This document shows, piece by piece, positions 6,136 to 13,211 of a DNA stretch of 14,249 nucleotides (within the stretch, counting starts at the first letter, position 1; each line of letters starts with the position of its first letter). Location: positions 1 to 14,249 of the forward strand of contig JAAZEI010000331.1 in assembly GCA_012512355.1 (NCBI GenBank). Direction: 5' to 3'. The stretch comes from Clostridiales bacterium. GTDB taxonomy: Bacteria > Bacillota > Clostridia > Christensenellales > Aristaeellaceae. A program made the position numbers and the translations under genes. The notes beneath the pieces were generated by a model, which was given only the letters and a program-made list of their open reading frames with translations, was not told the DNA's origin and made no database searches.

Positions 6136-6921
6136 CTATATCGCCAAGTCTTTGCGAATATACTTGATATAGCCTGCCATCAAAATCACTGCTGCGGCGG
6201 CATAGCTGATGCTAATCACATCCCAGGGCATGGCGCCGTCAATTACCCGAGAGCCATCCGCGTAAAAATACGGCGTAATATATTTAAACAAAGCTGTTTC
6301 ACGGTTGATGTTGATAAAAATATTGGTAAAATAAAATGCCAGGGTTACCGCGATGCCCACGACCGGGTTGTCTTTCTTCATAAAGGCAGAGAGGCCAAAG
6401 CAGATGAGGCCCAGCTGAATGGTTAACAGAAGCAGTGCAAAGTGCAGCTGCGCAAACTGATCCATTGGAAAGGGACGTTTGACTATCTGAGCCGCCAGCA
6501 GGGAAACGCCGCTGACAAAAAGGTTTAAAATAATCACCTGGACCAGCAGCGCCAGCAGCTTTTGCGTGATGACGCTAAATCGGCTGATGGGATGAGGCAT
6601 CAGAAACTCTGCCGTATGCCTGCCCTCTTCTTTTGCCAGCATGGCAGCCCCGGTGGTGGCGGCAAACAACCCACCGCCCAGCCCTAAAAACGCGCCCGCT
6701 TCAATGCCATAATAGGATATCATGCTCACATAATCGGTATTGAACATACCAAAAGCGGCCGTTAAAAACTGAAAATTGGTTAGAATGCTGTTGACCAGTT
6801 TCATGTTGCGTTCAATCTTAGGGTACAGCATCAAGCTGATGACCACAAAGGCGCTGATGGCGACGCTCCAGATGAACAGCGCCCTGCGGCCGCGCTTCAT
6901 TTCATGTTTGAATATAATCAT
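6136..6921 (-). CDS. ABC-2-type transporter permease
   Basis: A 261-residue membrane protein with about six hydrophobic segments, the membrane half of an ABC-2-type exporter. Visible segments include ALFIWSVAISAFVVISLML near 14-32, FLGLGGGLFAATTGAAML near 78-95 and a final helix ending AVILMAGYIKY. The motif KEEGRHTAEFLMPHPISR (97-114) between helices is typical of this family, where the permease contacts the ATPase. Its ATG overlaps the ATPase stop by 4 bases (ATGA), so the two are translationally coupled. Substrate is unknown; relatives export peptides or antibiotics or serve in stress resistance. No terminator is visible downstream. Confidence 0.85.
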   Translation of the reverse strand: MIIFKHEMKRGRRALFIWSVAISAFVVISLMLYPKIERNMKLVNSILTNFQFLTAAFGMFNTDYVSMISYYGIEAGAFLGLGGGLFAATTGAAMLAKEEGRHTAEFLMPHPISRFSVITQKLLALLVQVIILNLFVSGVSLLAAQIVKRPFPMDQFAQLHFALLLLTIQLGLICFGLSAFMKKDNPVVGIAVTLAFYFTNIFININRETALFKYITPYFYADGSRVIDGAMPWDVISISYAAAAVILMAGYIKYIRKDLAI

Positions 6922-7805
6922 TTTCTCACCCCGGCTTTTGCGTAGAAGTGCAAAAACAGCTCTTCCATCTCAGGCTCCGTGACATACAAATCATCAAATT
7001 TGGCAGCTGCCAGAAAATCTGTCAGGTCTTCCATGCTCCCTTTGTAGAGGAAGGTAAAATCGCTGTCCATCTTACTCTGCTCCAGCACCCCATCGGGCAG
7101 CAAGGGCAGATGCCTTACCCCGCGCAGGGTAACACGGCGGGCAGTTGAATTGGAAAGCGCCTCCACACTGTCCTGCACCACGAGGCGCCCTTCACGGATG
7201 ATGGCAATGTTTTTGCAGTATTGCTGCACTTCACTTAATACATGAGAGCTTAGAAAGACCGTTGCTCCCGCGTTATGGCGCTCGCGCAGCGCATCCCAAA
7301 ACTCTTTTTGCATCAGGGGGTCAAGCCCGCTGGTCGGTTCATCCAGAATAATCAGCTCCGGCTTGTGCTGCAGTGCGCAGACAATGCTAACCTTTTTCTT
7401 GTTGCCAAAGGACAGATCCTCCACCCTGCGGTTTTCATCCAGATCAAAACGGTCAAACAGACGGTTGGCTTCCCGTTTGCAGTTCGTACGCCGCAGCTTG
7501 GCAGACATCTGGACGACATCCTTTACTTTCATCCCTGAATAATAGGATGCTTCCGAAGGCATATAGCCGATGCGCTGCTGGATTTCTTTTCGGTGCTTTC
7601 TCACATCCAAGCCAAAGACCTCGGCCATGCCGGATGTAATATTAATCAGCCCCAGCAGGACACGAATCGTCGTGCTTTTGCCCGCGCCGTTGGGCCCGAT
7701 GAAGCCAAAGACATCCCCCTGCTCTACATTCAGGTTCAGCGTGTCGATGCCCATGGTCCGGCCATAGCGTTTGGTCAGCAGTTTGGTTTTGATAATCGAT
7801 TCCAT
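6918..7805 (-). CDS. ABC transporter ATP-binding protein (drug/peptide exporter type)
   Basis: A 295-residue nucleotide-binding subunit that powers the adjacent permease. Motifs in order: Walker A GPNGAGKS (37-44), signature LSFGN (131-135) in place of LSGGQ, Walker B LIILDE (151-156) followed by PTSGLD (157-162), and switch histidine H188 in LSSH. The C-terminal 90 or so residues are the extension usual in BcrA/EcsA-like exporter ATPases. GGAGG lies 4 bases before the ATG at 7805. It is the first gene of a two-gene operon. No neighbouring two-component system or precursor peptide is present that would reveal the substrate. Confidence 0.92.
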   Translation of the reverse strand: MESIIKTKLLTKRYGRTMGIDTLNLNVEQGDVFGFIGPNGAGKSTTIRVLLGLINITSGMAEVFGLDVRKHRKEIQQRIGYMPSEASYYSGMKVKDVVQMSAKLRRTNCKREANRLFDRFDLDENRRVEDLSFGNKKKVSIVCALQHKPELIILDEPTSGLDPLMQKEFWDALRERHNAGATVFLSSHVLSEVQQYCKNIAIIREGRLVVQDSVEALSNSTARRVTLRGVRHLPLLPDGVLEQSKMDSDFTFLYKGSMEDLTDFLAAAKFDDLYVTEPEMEELFLHFYAKAGVRK

Positions 7806-7878
7806 TGAGCCTCCGATAAAGTTCTGGTCACCGGTTGGGTACTAGGGAATAAAAACGGCTATTGCCCAAATGTTTCTC

Positions 7879-7927
7879 ATGCTGGGGAGAGCAGCTAGCT
7901 CAAGCAATTTGTCTGCTCTCACAGCAT
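7879..7927. repeat. long imperfect inverted repeat, possible operator or leader stem-loop of the exporter operon
   Basis: ATGCTG (7879-7884) plus GAGAGCAG (7887-7894) pair with CTGCTCTC (7913-7920) plus CAGCAT (7922-7927). This gives 14 bp with a 2x1 internal loop and an 18-base apex. It lies 74-122 bases upstream of the ATPase start. Without a U-tract it is not a terminator; a regulator site or structured leader is the likelier role. Confidence 0.45.
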
Positions 7928-8070
7928 GCATCATGGCTTCTTCTTTGTCTATACTAATTCTTTTCTAAAGGCCAGGGAAGCACTGCTAAACAAATAGATT
8001 AAGAGAATCAGTTGCCGCCAATGAGGATGATACCATACTAGCCTGCATTAAAAAAGCGAAAGGCAACTCA

Positions 8071-8092
8071 GCCTGCTGAATATTCAACAGGC
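8071..8092 (-). repeat. 22-base near-perfect palindrome downstream of the VOC gene
   Basis: GCCTG (8071-8075) pairs with CAGGC (8088-8092) around the palindrome TGAATATTCA (8077-8086), with one mismatch pair. In minus-strand RNA the mismatch becomes a U-G pair, so a hairpin is favoured on that strand. It lies 85 bases past the VOC stop, and T6 follows about 15 bases later. It may be a weak terminator for the VOC gene or a protein-binding palindrome. Confidence 0.3.
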
Positions 8093-8176
8093 GGCCAGCA
8101 TGAAAAATAACACTATGCTGTCTCAAGAGCGAAGATGGTGCCCGCTTTGTAAAGATTAGCAGAGCTTAGCAAATTA

Positions 8177-8551
8177 TCATGCCTCATCTGCCGCATCCAT
8201 GGCAGCACTCTCTCCCAGCATTTGATAAAAGCTCAATCCATTGCCATCGGGATCCTTAAAGTCAAAGTAGCGGATCACCTCAGGCACCAGCGTGATGTCC
8301 TCAACCGGCAAGCCGGCCGCGCGCAGGCGTTTGTGCAGGCTGTCCAAATCTTTCACGCCCAGTCGCAGCGCTTTGTCACTTCTGATGTTCTGTGTTTCAT
8401 GCAGCTGCAGGATAATGGGTCCCAGGGCCAGCTCTGCCACACCGGGGGCCGGCGCGGTGGTGGTGGGATATTCAAACAGCTGTCGGTACCACTCCTTTGA
8501 TTTGGCCAGGTCGTTCACAGGCAGAGCCAGGGTAGCGCTCAATATTTTCAT
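8177..8551 (-). CDS. VOC-superfamily (glyoxalase/bleomycin-resistance fold) protein
   Basis: A 124-residue single-domain protein with two beta-alpha-beta-beta-beta units. Recognisable parts are ATLALPVNDLAKSKEWYRQL near 6-25 and FDFKDPDGNGLSFYQ near 96-110. Positions that carry metal ligands in glyoxalase I are not matched: leucine stands where the first His/Gln is expected, and the final Glu is replaced in GLSFYQ. A metal-dependent glyoxalase is therefore unlikely; a binding or other VOC role fits better. GGAGG lies 6 bases before the ATG, and a good promoter stands upstream, so it is probably monocistronic. Exact function cannot be told. Confidence 0.85.
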   Translation of the reverse strand: MKILSATLALPVNDLAKSKEWYRQLFEYPTTTAPAPGVAELALGPIILQLHETQNIRSDKALRLGVKDLDSLHKRLRAAGLPVEDITLVPEVIRYFDFKDPDGNGLSFYQMLGESAAMDAADEA

Positions 8552-8623
8552 GTTATTCCTCCTTCATTGCTTCTGCCGGCATCTCCCGGATAGTTTGGGC
8601 AGCATCGCCAGCCATGCATATAA

Positions 8624-8653
8624 CTTATACCATAAAACCTGATGTCCCTTCAA
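8624..8653 (-). promoter_or_regulatory. promoter of the VOC gene
   Basis: On the minus strand TTGAAG (8648-8653) and TATAAG (8624-8629) are 18 bases apart. The -10 is preceded by TGG, an extended -10 feature. It lies about 73 bases before the start codon. Confidence 0.5.
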
Positions 8654-8832
8654 TTAATTCTGCCAGGATGATCCTTCTCCCTTGAAAGGATATAGAATGT
8701 GTTATTTGTCCAACTCAAGCTGAAGCATGAAACAGGTTTAGAAACCCACACATAAGTCTTCTATCAGCCCATTCATGCTATGATATTCCTTGAGTTTTCA
8801 AAGAAGCCCGTGCTACAATAACCCTGCTGCAG
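8654..8832. other. intergenic region between the divergent VOC and PfoR-like promoters
   Basis: I see no gene here. A short hairpin, ATCCTT/AAGGAT, near 8671-8692 has no U-tract. Confidence 0.35.
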
Positions 8833-8881
8833 TTTGACATTTTTTTTACTTTATTTGACAATGCTCTCAACCTGATTGACC
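8833..8881 (+). promoter_or_regulatory. PfoR-like gene promoter with three TTGAC repeats at 21-bp period
   Basis: TTGACA (8834-8839) and GACAAT (8857-8862) are 17 bases apart, a perfect -35 with a 4-of-6 -10. The heptamers TTTGACA (8833-8839), TTTGACA (8854-8860) and ATTGACC (8875-8881) start exactly 21 bases apart, two helical turns. A regulator binding one face of the DNA would cover the whole promoter. The leader to 8947 would be about 75-80 bases. Confidence 0.45.
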
Positions 8882-8946
8882 ATTTCCCCGGCAGTCGGGC
8901 ATGAACCCGCACATGAAACTGCCTGCCAGAAAGGGCTAACATCACC

Positions 8947-9972
8947 ATGAGTTCAAAATTTTCCACCGGAGCCAAGGCGTTTTTCAAGCGCTATTTTGTT
9001 GACGCCATGAGCTATATGGCCCTGGGCCTGTTCTCCTCACTGATTATCGGCCTCATCCTGTCTCAACTATCAGCCATTCCTTTTTTGTCTTTCCTGTCGC
9101 GCTTCACGCAGCTGGTCTCTGCCTCCTCCCCGGTGGTTGGCTCAGCCATTGGCGTGGCGATTGCCTACGGCCTGAAGGCCAAACCGCTGGTGGTCTTTTC
9201 AAGCGCCGTCAGCGGCGCCATCGGCTATTCGCTGGGCGGGCCGGTTGGCGCCTACCTCAGCGCTGTTATCGGGGCGGAGTTTGCCACCCTGTATGCGGGG
9301 AAAACACCCGTTGATATCGTGTTGGTACCCGCGGGGACCATCATCGCGGGCGGCCTTGCCGCCATCCTCACAGGCCCTGCCATCATGGGCTTCATGACAG
9401 CGCTGGGCGGGGTCATCAACAGCGCCACGGAGCTCAATCCCCTGCCCATGGGCATCCTGGTCAGCGTCATCATGGGCATGGCCCTGACAGCCCCCATCAG
9501 CTCGGCTGCCATCAGCATCTCCCTGGGGCTGGATGGCCTGGCCGCTGGCGCTGCCTGCATTGGCTGCTGCGCGCAGATGGTAGGGTTTGCTGTGCAATCC
9601 TACCCTGACAATGGCTTTGGCGGCTTGCTCAGCCAGGGCCTTGGCACTTCAATGCTGCAGTTTGGTAACATCATGCGCAAGCCCCTCATCTGGCTGCCTC
9701 CCATCATTGTTTCAGCGATATTGGGCCCCATCTCCACCGTGCTGGTCAAAATGCCCAACAACTCTTTGGGCGCCGGCATGGGCACCAGCGGCCTGGTCGG
9801 CCAATTCGGCGCTTGGGCCAGCATGAAGGGCGGCTTTGGCAGCCTGGAAATCCTGCTGCTGATTTTCACGATGCACATCCTGCTGCCGGCGGTGCTTACC
9901 CTGCTCATCAGCCTGCTCTTTCGAAGGATGAAATGGATCAAGCCCGGGGATATGAAGCTGCATTTGTCGTGA
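8947..9972 (+). CDS. PfoR-like membrane protein (PTS EIIC_2 fold)
   Basis: A 341-residue integral membrane protein with about nine or ten hydrophobic segments, very rich in Gly, Ala, Ser and Ile. It resembles the PTS_EIIC_2/COG3641 family, which includes Clostridium perfringens PfoR, once described as a regulator of perfringolysin; some members are annotated as PTS sugar transporter subunit IIC. Characteristic stretches are SPVVGSAIGVAIAYGLKAKP (near 61-80), TAPISSAAISIS (near 180-191) and NNSLGAGMGTSGLVGQFGAW (near 272-291). No phosphorylation domain (IIA or IIB) is fused or adjacent, so sugar transport through PTS phosphorylation is doubtful. An in-frame stop at 8914 and no other ATG leave 8947 as the start; only a weak AAGGG precedes it. 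Confidence 0.8.
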   Translation: MSSKFSTGAKAFFKRYFVDAMSYMALGLFSSLIIGLILSQLSAIPFLSFLSRFTQLVSASSPVVGSAIGVAIAYGLKAKPLVVFSSAVSGAIGYSLGGPVGAYLSAVIGAEFATLYAGKTPVDIVLVPAGTIIAGGLAAILTGPAIMGFMTALGGVINSATELNPLPMGILVSVIMGMALTAPISSAAISISLGLDGLAAGAACIGCCAQMVGFAVQSYPDNGFGGLLSQGLGTSMLQFGNIMRKPLIWLPPIIVSAILGPISTVLVKMPNNSLGAGMGTSGLVGQFGAWASMKGGFGSLEILLLIFTMHILLPAVLTLLISLLFRRMKWIKPGDMKLHLS

Positions 9973-10058
9973 AGCGTGAGGAATATTATCTGAAAATTTA
10001 ATGCACACAGATACTCTATCTCAGAAGTTTTACCCAGCAGTTCTTTGGTTAGTTGAGT

Positions 10059-10223
10059 ATGTATCAGCAGGTACCCACCGGATCTTCCATCACGATAGAA
10101 ATCAATCGGCGTCTTTATATGAATTTCGAAACGGCGATAAAAAATACTGGATTTGAAAAGATGAAAAACTTGATTGAGTCATATTTGATCGCAACAGATG
10201 AGCATCTGACCGTCTTTCCATGA
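10059..10223 (+). CDS. possible small ribbon-helix-helix-like protein (54 residues), uncertain
   Basis: An open frame from ATG 10059 to TGA 10221-10223. It contains a strand-like SITIEIN, a helix RRLYMNFETAIKNTG and a helix EKMKNLIESYLIATDE. That order and spacing resemble ribbon-helix-helix antitoxins and repressors. No convincing ribosome binding site is present, an in-frame stop lies at 10050, and no toxin-like partner is adjacent. It may be a genuine small regulator, a remnant of a longer gene, or chance. Confidence 0.3.
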   Translation: MYQQVPTGSSITIEINRRLYMNFETAIKNTGFEKMKNLIESYLIATDEHLTVFP

Positions 10224-10272
10224 CCACCTGAAGGTTTAACCCCAAAAAAAGAACCCATATCGCTAAACCTGA

Positions 10273-10303
10273 GGAAGCCTCGCTAATTTTCAGCGGGGCT
10301 TCC
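10273..10303 (+). terminator. hairpin terminator between convergent genes
   Basis: GGAAGCCTCGCT (10273-10284) pairs with AGCGGGGCTTCC (10292-10303), a 12-bp stem with one G-U pair in plus-strand RNA and a 7-base loop. The T-tract is weak (TTTGCTT on the plus side). It lies 28 bases beyond the permease stop on the other strand, so it probably serves both convergent units. Confidence 0.6.
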
Positions 10304-10331
10304 TTTGCTTGCTGCCTGAAATTTGAAGAAC

Positions 10332-11558
10332 TTATTTTCCAATCACGATGGTGGGCTTAATTTTCCTGCCCAAACGGAAGCCAGAGGCGATGTTCATTTT
10401 GCCTACGACATCAAAGGCGACAGCACCCAGCAGCACCAGGCCCTTGACCACTTGCTGCAAGTTGGAGTTGATACCCATCAGGGACATACCATTGTTTAAA
10501 ATACCAAATATCAAGGCCCCAACCAGGGCGCCGCCAACTGTCCCCACGCCGCCGTAGGCGGAGGCACCGCCTACATAGCAGGCACCTATGGCGTCCAGCT
10601 CAAAGCTTTGCCCGGCACCAGGATAGGCTGAATCCACCCGGCCGGCAAAGGCTAGTCCCGCGAGACCTGCCAGGAATCCCATGTTGACATAGGCTAGAAA
10701 AATCAGCTTGTTGGTCTTAACACCGCTCAGGCGCGCAGCCTTTTCATTGCCGCCAATGGCATATATATGGCGTCCCATGACAGTATTGGTCGTCAGATAG
10801 CTGTATACCAGCAAAAGCAGGCCAATGATGATAAGTACCGAGGGCACACCGCGCCATTTTGAGAGGATATAGAAAAAACCAATTACAACCAGGCTGATAA
10901 TTGCAAGCTTAACCAGCAAGGGCAGTGTCCCCTCCACCTGATACCCTTTGCGCTTTTTAGAGGCGCGCGTTAGCAAGGTATAGGCCCAGTAGACAACCAC
11001 AATCAAAACACCGCTGATGAGGGAAACAGGGTTGAGCTCCATCCCCATCAAAGGTACTTTACCAACACCCGACAGGAAAGACCCGGTTGAAAACTGTTTA
11101 AAAGCATCCGGGAATGGCGCCAATGTCAGCCCGTTGAGAATCAGCAAAGCCAAGCCGCGAAATACAAGCATCCCCGAGAGGGTGACAATAAAGGCAGGTA
11201 TTTTAATGTAGGCAATCCAGAATCCCTGCCACACCCCCAATAAAGCGCCAATCAGCAAGCACAGCAGGATGCTCAGGTAGGGATTCCATTTCATGACAAT
11301 AATCATTTGTCCCGCAAAAGCGCTCACCAGGCAAACCACCGAGCCCACGCTCAGGTCGATGTTGCCGCCTGTGAGGATGCAAATCAGCATACCAACTGCC
11401 AGAATGACCACATAGGCATTTTGATTGACAAGGTTGTTGACATTCATGGGCAGCAGCAGCCGGCCGCCTGTGAGGACTTGAAAAAAAATAATGATAATCA
11501 CCAGCATCAGCATCATGGTGTACTGCCGAAGATTGGTTTTAAGCGTATTGGTTTTCAT
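10332..11558 (-). CDS. gguB: multiple-monosaccharide ABC transporter permease (GguB/MmsB type)
   Basis: A 408-residue inner-membrane permease of the branched-chain/ribose (BPD_transp_2) family. Landmarks are [12 protein letters not shown] near 64-75, [20 protein letters not shown] near 266-285, and [20 protein letters not shown] near 331-350. It is about 80 residues longer than RbsC. The extra part, near 200-250, has a charged [10 protein letters not shown] loop and additional hydrophobic segments, which is characteristic of GguB-type permeases. Its start overlaps the ATPase stop by 4 bases (ATGA), implying translational coupling. With the ATPase and ChvE-like binding protein it forms an importer for aldoses such as arabinose, galactose, glucose or xylose; the exact sugar cannot be read from sequence. 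Confidence 0.9.
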   Translation of the reverse strand: MKTNTLKTNLRQYTMMLMLVIIIIFFQVLTGGRLLLPMNVNNLVNQNAYVVILAVGMLICILTGGNIDLSVGSVVCLVSAFAGQMIIVMKWNPYLSILLCLLIGALLGVWQGFWIAYIKIPAFIVTLSGMLVFRGLALLILNGLTLAPFPDAFKQFSTGSFLSGVGKVPLMGMELNPVSLISGVLIVVVYWAYTLLTRASKKRKGYQVEGTLPLLVKLAIISLVVIGFFYILSKWRGVPSVLIIIGLLLLVYSYLTTNTVMGRHIYAIGGNEKAARLSGVKTNKLIFLAYVNMGFLAGLAGLAFAGRVDSAYPGAGQSFELDAIGACYVGGASAYGGVGTVGGALVGALIFGILNNGMSLMGINSNLQQVVKGLVLLGAVAFDVVGKMNIASGFRLGRKIKPTIVIGK

Positions 11559-13117
11559 GCGCTAATTTCTCCCTTGCTGTCTTTCATGATACTGGCCATG
11601 ATGTCTTCCTGAGACACACTGCCGCGGGCAAACTCCGCAATCACGCGGCTTTCATTCATGACATAAATGCGGTCACACATGCCCAGCAGTTCGGGCAGTT
11701 CAGATGAAATCATAATCACCGACTTACCCTGTGCGATCAATTCGTTAATAATCTGATAAATTTCATATTTCGCGCCAACATCCACGCCGCGGGTGGGCTC
11801 ATCCATGAGCAGCACATCGGGCTGGGCGAATATCCACTTGCCCACCAGCACCTTTTGCTGGTTGCCGCCCGATAGATTGTCTACCTGCTGCTCTACGCTG
11901 GAGGCCTTGATGGACAGTTTCTCCCTGTATTCTTTTGTCAGCTGGGTTTCTTTGTCCTTGTCAAGGATGCCCCTGTGGGATATAAATTCTGGCCGGGCCA
12001 GGGACAGGTTATGCTTGACTGAATTGCTTAGAATAATGCCGTTGCCCTTGCGGTCTTCCGTGACATAGGCCAGACCGTCGGCAATGGCATCGGAAATGCT
12101 GCCATAATGGCGCTCCTGGCCGTCTTTATAAAGGCTGCCTGAAATGCGAGAGCCATAGGCGCGGCCAAAAACAGACATGGCCAGCTCTGTTCTTCCGGCC
12201 CCGATGAGCCCTGCAATGCCTACAACCTCGCCATGGTGCACTTTGAGTGACACATGATCTACAACCTTGCGGTCGCCATACTGCGGGTGGTAGACAGTCC
12301 AGTCTTTGATTTCAAAGCCTACATCACCAATCTGGTGCTCTCTTTGAGGGTAGCGGTTTTTTAGTTCCCGTCCAACCATGCCGCGGATAATGCGTTCTTC
12401 GGTCACATCGCCTTGGTTGTTATCCAGCGTCTCGATGGACTGTCCGTCCCGGATGATGGTAATTTTATCAGCGCAGTAGGCAATTTCGTTGAGTTTATGC
12501 GATATCAGAATCGAAGTGATGCCCTTCTCCTGCTTAAAGTGAATCAGGAGGTCCAGCAGCTTCTTAGCATCGCTTTCATTAAGTGAAGAGGTTGGCTCAT
12601 CAAGGATCAAAAGCTTCACATCCTTGGCAAGCGCTTTGGCGATTTCCACCAGCTGCTGCTTGCCCATGCCGATATCCTTAATCAAGGTGCGAGGATTCTC
12701 ATGCAAACCAACGACTTTCATATATTCCGTCGATTTTTTGTTGGTTTCATCCCAGTCAATCTTCCAGGGAGAACCCTGTTCGTTGCCTAAAAACATATTC
12801 TCAGCAATGGACAAATAGGGAACCAGCGCCAGCTCCTGGTGGATGATGACGATGCCTTTTTTCTCAGAATCTTTCATGCTGCGAAACTGGCATTGCTCGC
12901 CTGCATATATGATTTCTCCCTGATAGTTTCCATGGGGATATACGCCGCTGAGCACATTCATCAATGTGGATTTTCCAGCGCCATTCTCGCCTACAATGGC
13001 ATGAATTTCTCCCTCGTTGACGCTGATATTTACATTGTCCAGCGCTTTGACACCTGGGAATTCCTTGGTGATACTATTCATCCGGAGTATTGTTTGGCTC
13101 AACCTCATATCCTCCAC
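11555..13117 (-). CDS. gguA: multiple-monosaccharide ABC transporter ATP-binding protein, two ABC domains (GguA/MmsA type)
   Basis: A 520-residue tandem ATPase that energises sugar import. Domain 1: Walker A GENGAGKS (43-50), Q-loop Q94, degenerate signature IGMGKQQ (149-155), Walker B LLILDE (169-174), switch H207. Domain 2: altered Walker [10 protein letters not shown] (302-310, Arg for Lys), signature LSGGNQQK (415-422), Walker B VLLMDE (435-440), and SSE in place of the switch histidine. One degenerate site per pair is normal for RbsA/MglA/GguA proteins. The start is uncertain: GTG at 13117 has a weak ribosome binding site, while ATG at 13108 has GGAGG only 2 bases away. The next ATG (residue 14) would cut into the domain. 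It stands between the binding protein and the permease. Confidence 0.93.
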   Translation of the reverse strand: MEDMRLSQTILRMNSITKEFPGVKALDNVNISVNEGEIHAIVGENGAGKSTLMNVLSGVYPHGNYQGEIIYAGEQCQFRSMKDSEKKGIVIIHQELALVPYLSIAENMFLGNEQGSPWKIDWDETNKKSTEYMKVVGLHENPRTLIKDIGMGKQQLVEIAKALAKDVKLLILDEPTSSLNESDAKKLLDLLIHFKQEKGITSILISHKLNEIAYCADKITIIRDGQSIETLDNNQGDVTEERIIRGMVGRELKNRYPQREHQIGDVGFEIKDWTVYHPQYGDRKVVDHVSLKVHHGEVVGIAGLIGAGRTELAMSVFGRAYGSRISGSLYKDGQERHYGSISDAIADGLAYVTEDRKGNGIILSNSVKHNLSLARPEFISHRGILDKDKETQLTKEYREKLSIKASSVEQQVDNLSGGNQQKVLVGKWIFAQPDVLLMDEPTRGVDVGAKYEIYQIINELIAQGKSVIMISSELPELLGMCDRIYVMNESRVIAEFARGSVSQEDIMASIMKDSKGEISA

Positions 13118-13150
13118 AACTCAACAATCAATCTGCCCTGAAATAAAGGA

Positions 13151-13178
13151 GGAAGCGAACACTACGGCGTTCGCTTCC
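13151..13178 (-). promoter_or_regulatory. intercistronic stem-loop between binding-protein and ATPase genes
   Basis: GGAAGCGAAC (13151-13160) and GTTCGCTTCC (13169-13178) form a perfect 10-bp stem with an 8-base loop, extendable by 3 bp across a bulge. On the minus strand it is followed by CTCCTTTATTT, only a weak T-tract. Such stems often stop part of the transcripts or protect the upstream message, so the binding protein is made in excess over the membrane complex. Confidence 0.6.
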
Positions 13179-13211
13179 CCTGCCTAATAAGCCAGGAAGC
13201 CCGGCCGCTGA

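Larger units (their letters stand above)
7806..8176. other. intergenic region upstream of the ABC exporter operon
   Basis: No gene is supported in these 371 bases. The region carries two palindromic structures, at 7879-7927 and 8071-8092, which are listed separately. I find no well-spaced sigma-A promoter for the ATPase gene with confidence. A run of six T on the minus strand lies about 15 bases beyond the 8071-8092 palindrome, too far for a standard terminator. Confidence 0.5.
9973..10331. other. intergenic region between the PfoR-like gene and the convergent sugar-transport operon
   Basis: These 359 bases hold the possible 54-residue frame (10059-10223) and the hairpin terminator (10273-10303). 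A separate 7-base inverted repeat, AGGTTTA/TAAACCT (10232-10270), flanks an A-rich stretch. I see nothing else. Confidence 0.45.

Noticed and set aside
9199..10008. Several long minus-strand open frames inside the PfoR-like gene
   Set aside because: Composition (strings of Met, Ala, Pro, Gln, Asp) is that of antisense shadows of a GC-rich membrane-protein gene; no motifs or ribosome binding sites.
10232..10270. AGGTTTA/TAAACCT inverted repeat as a terminator
   Set aside because: Seven AT-rich base pairs around a 25-base loop with no T-tract; too weak.
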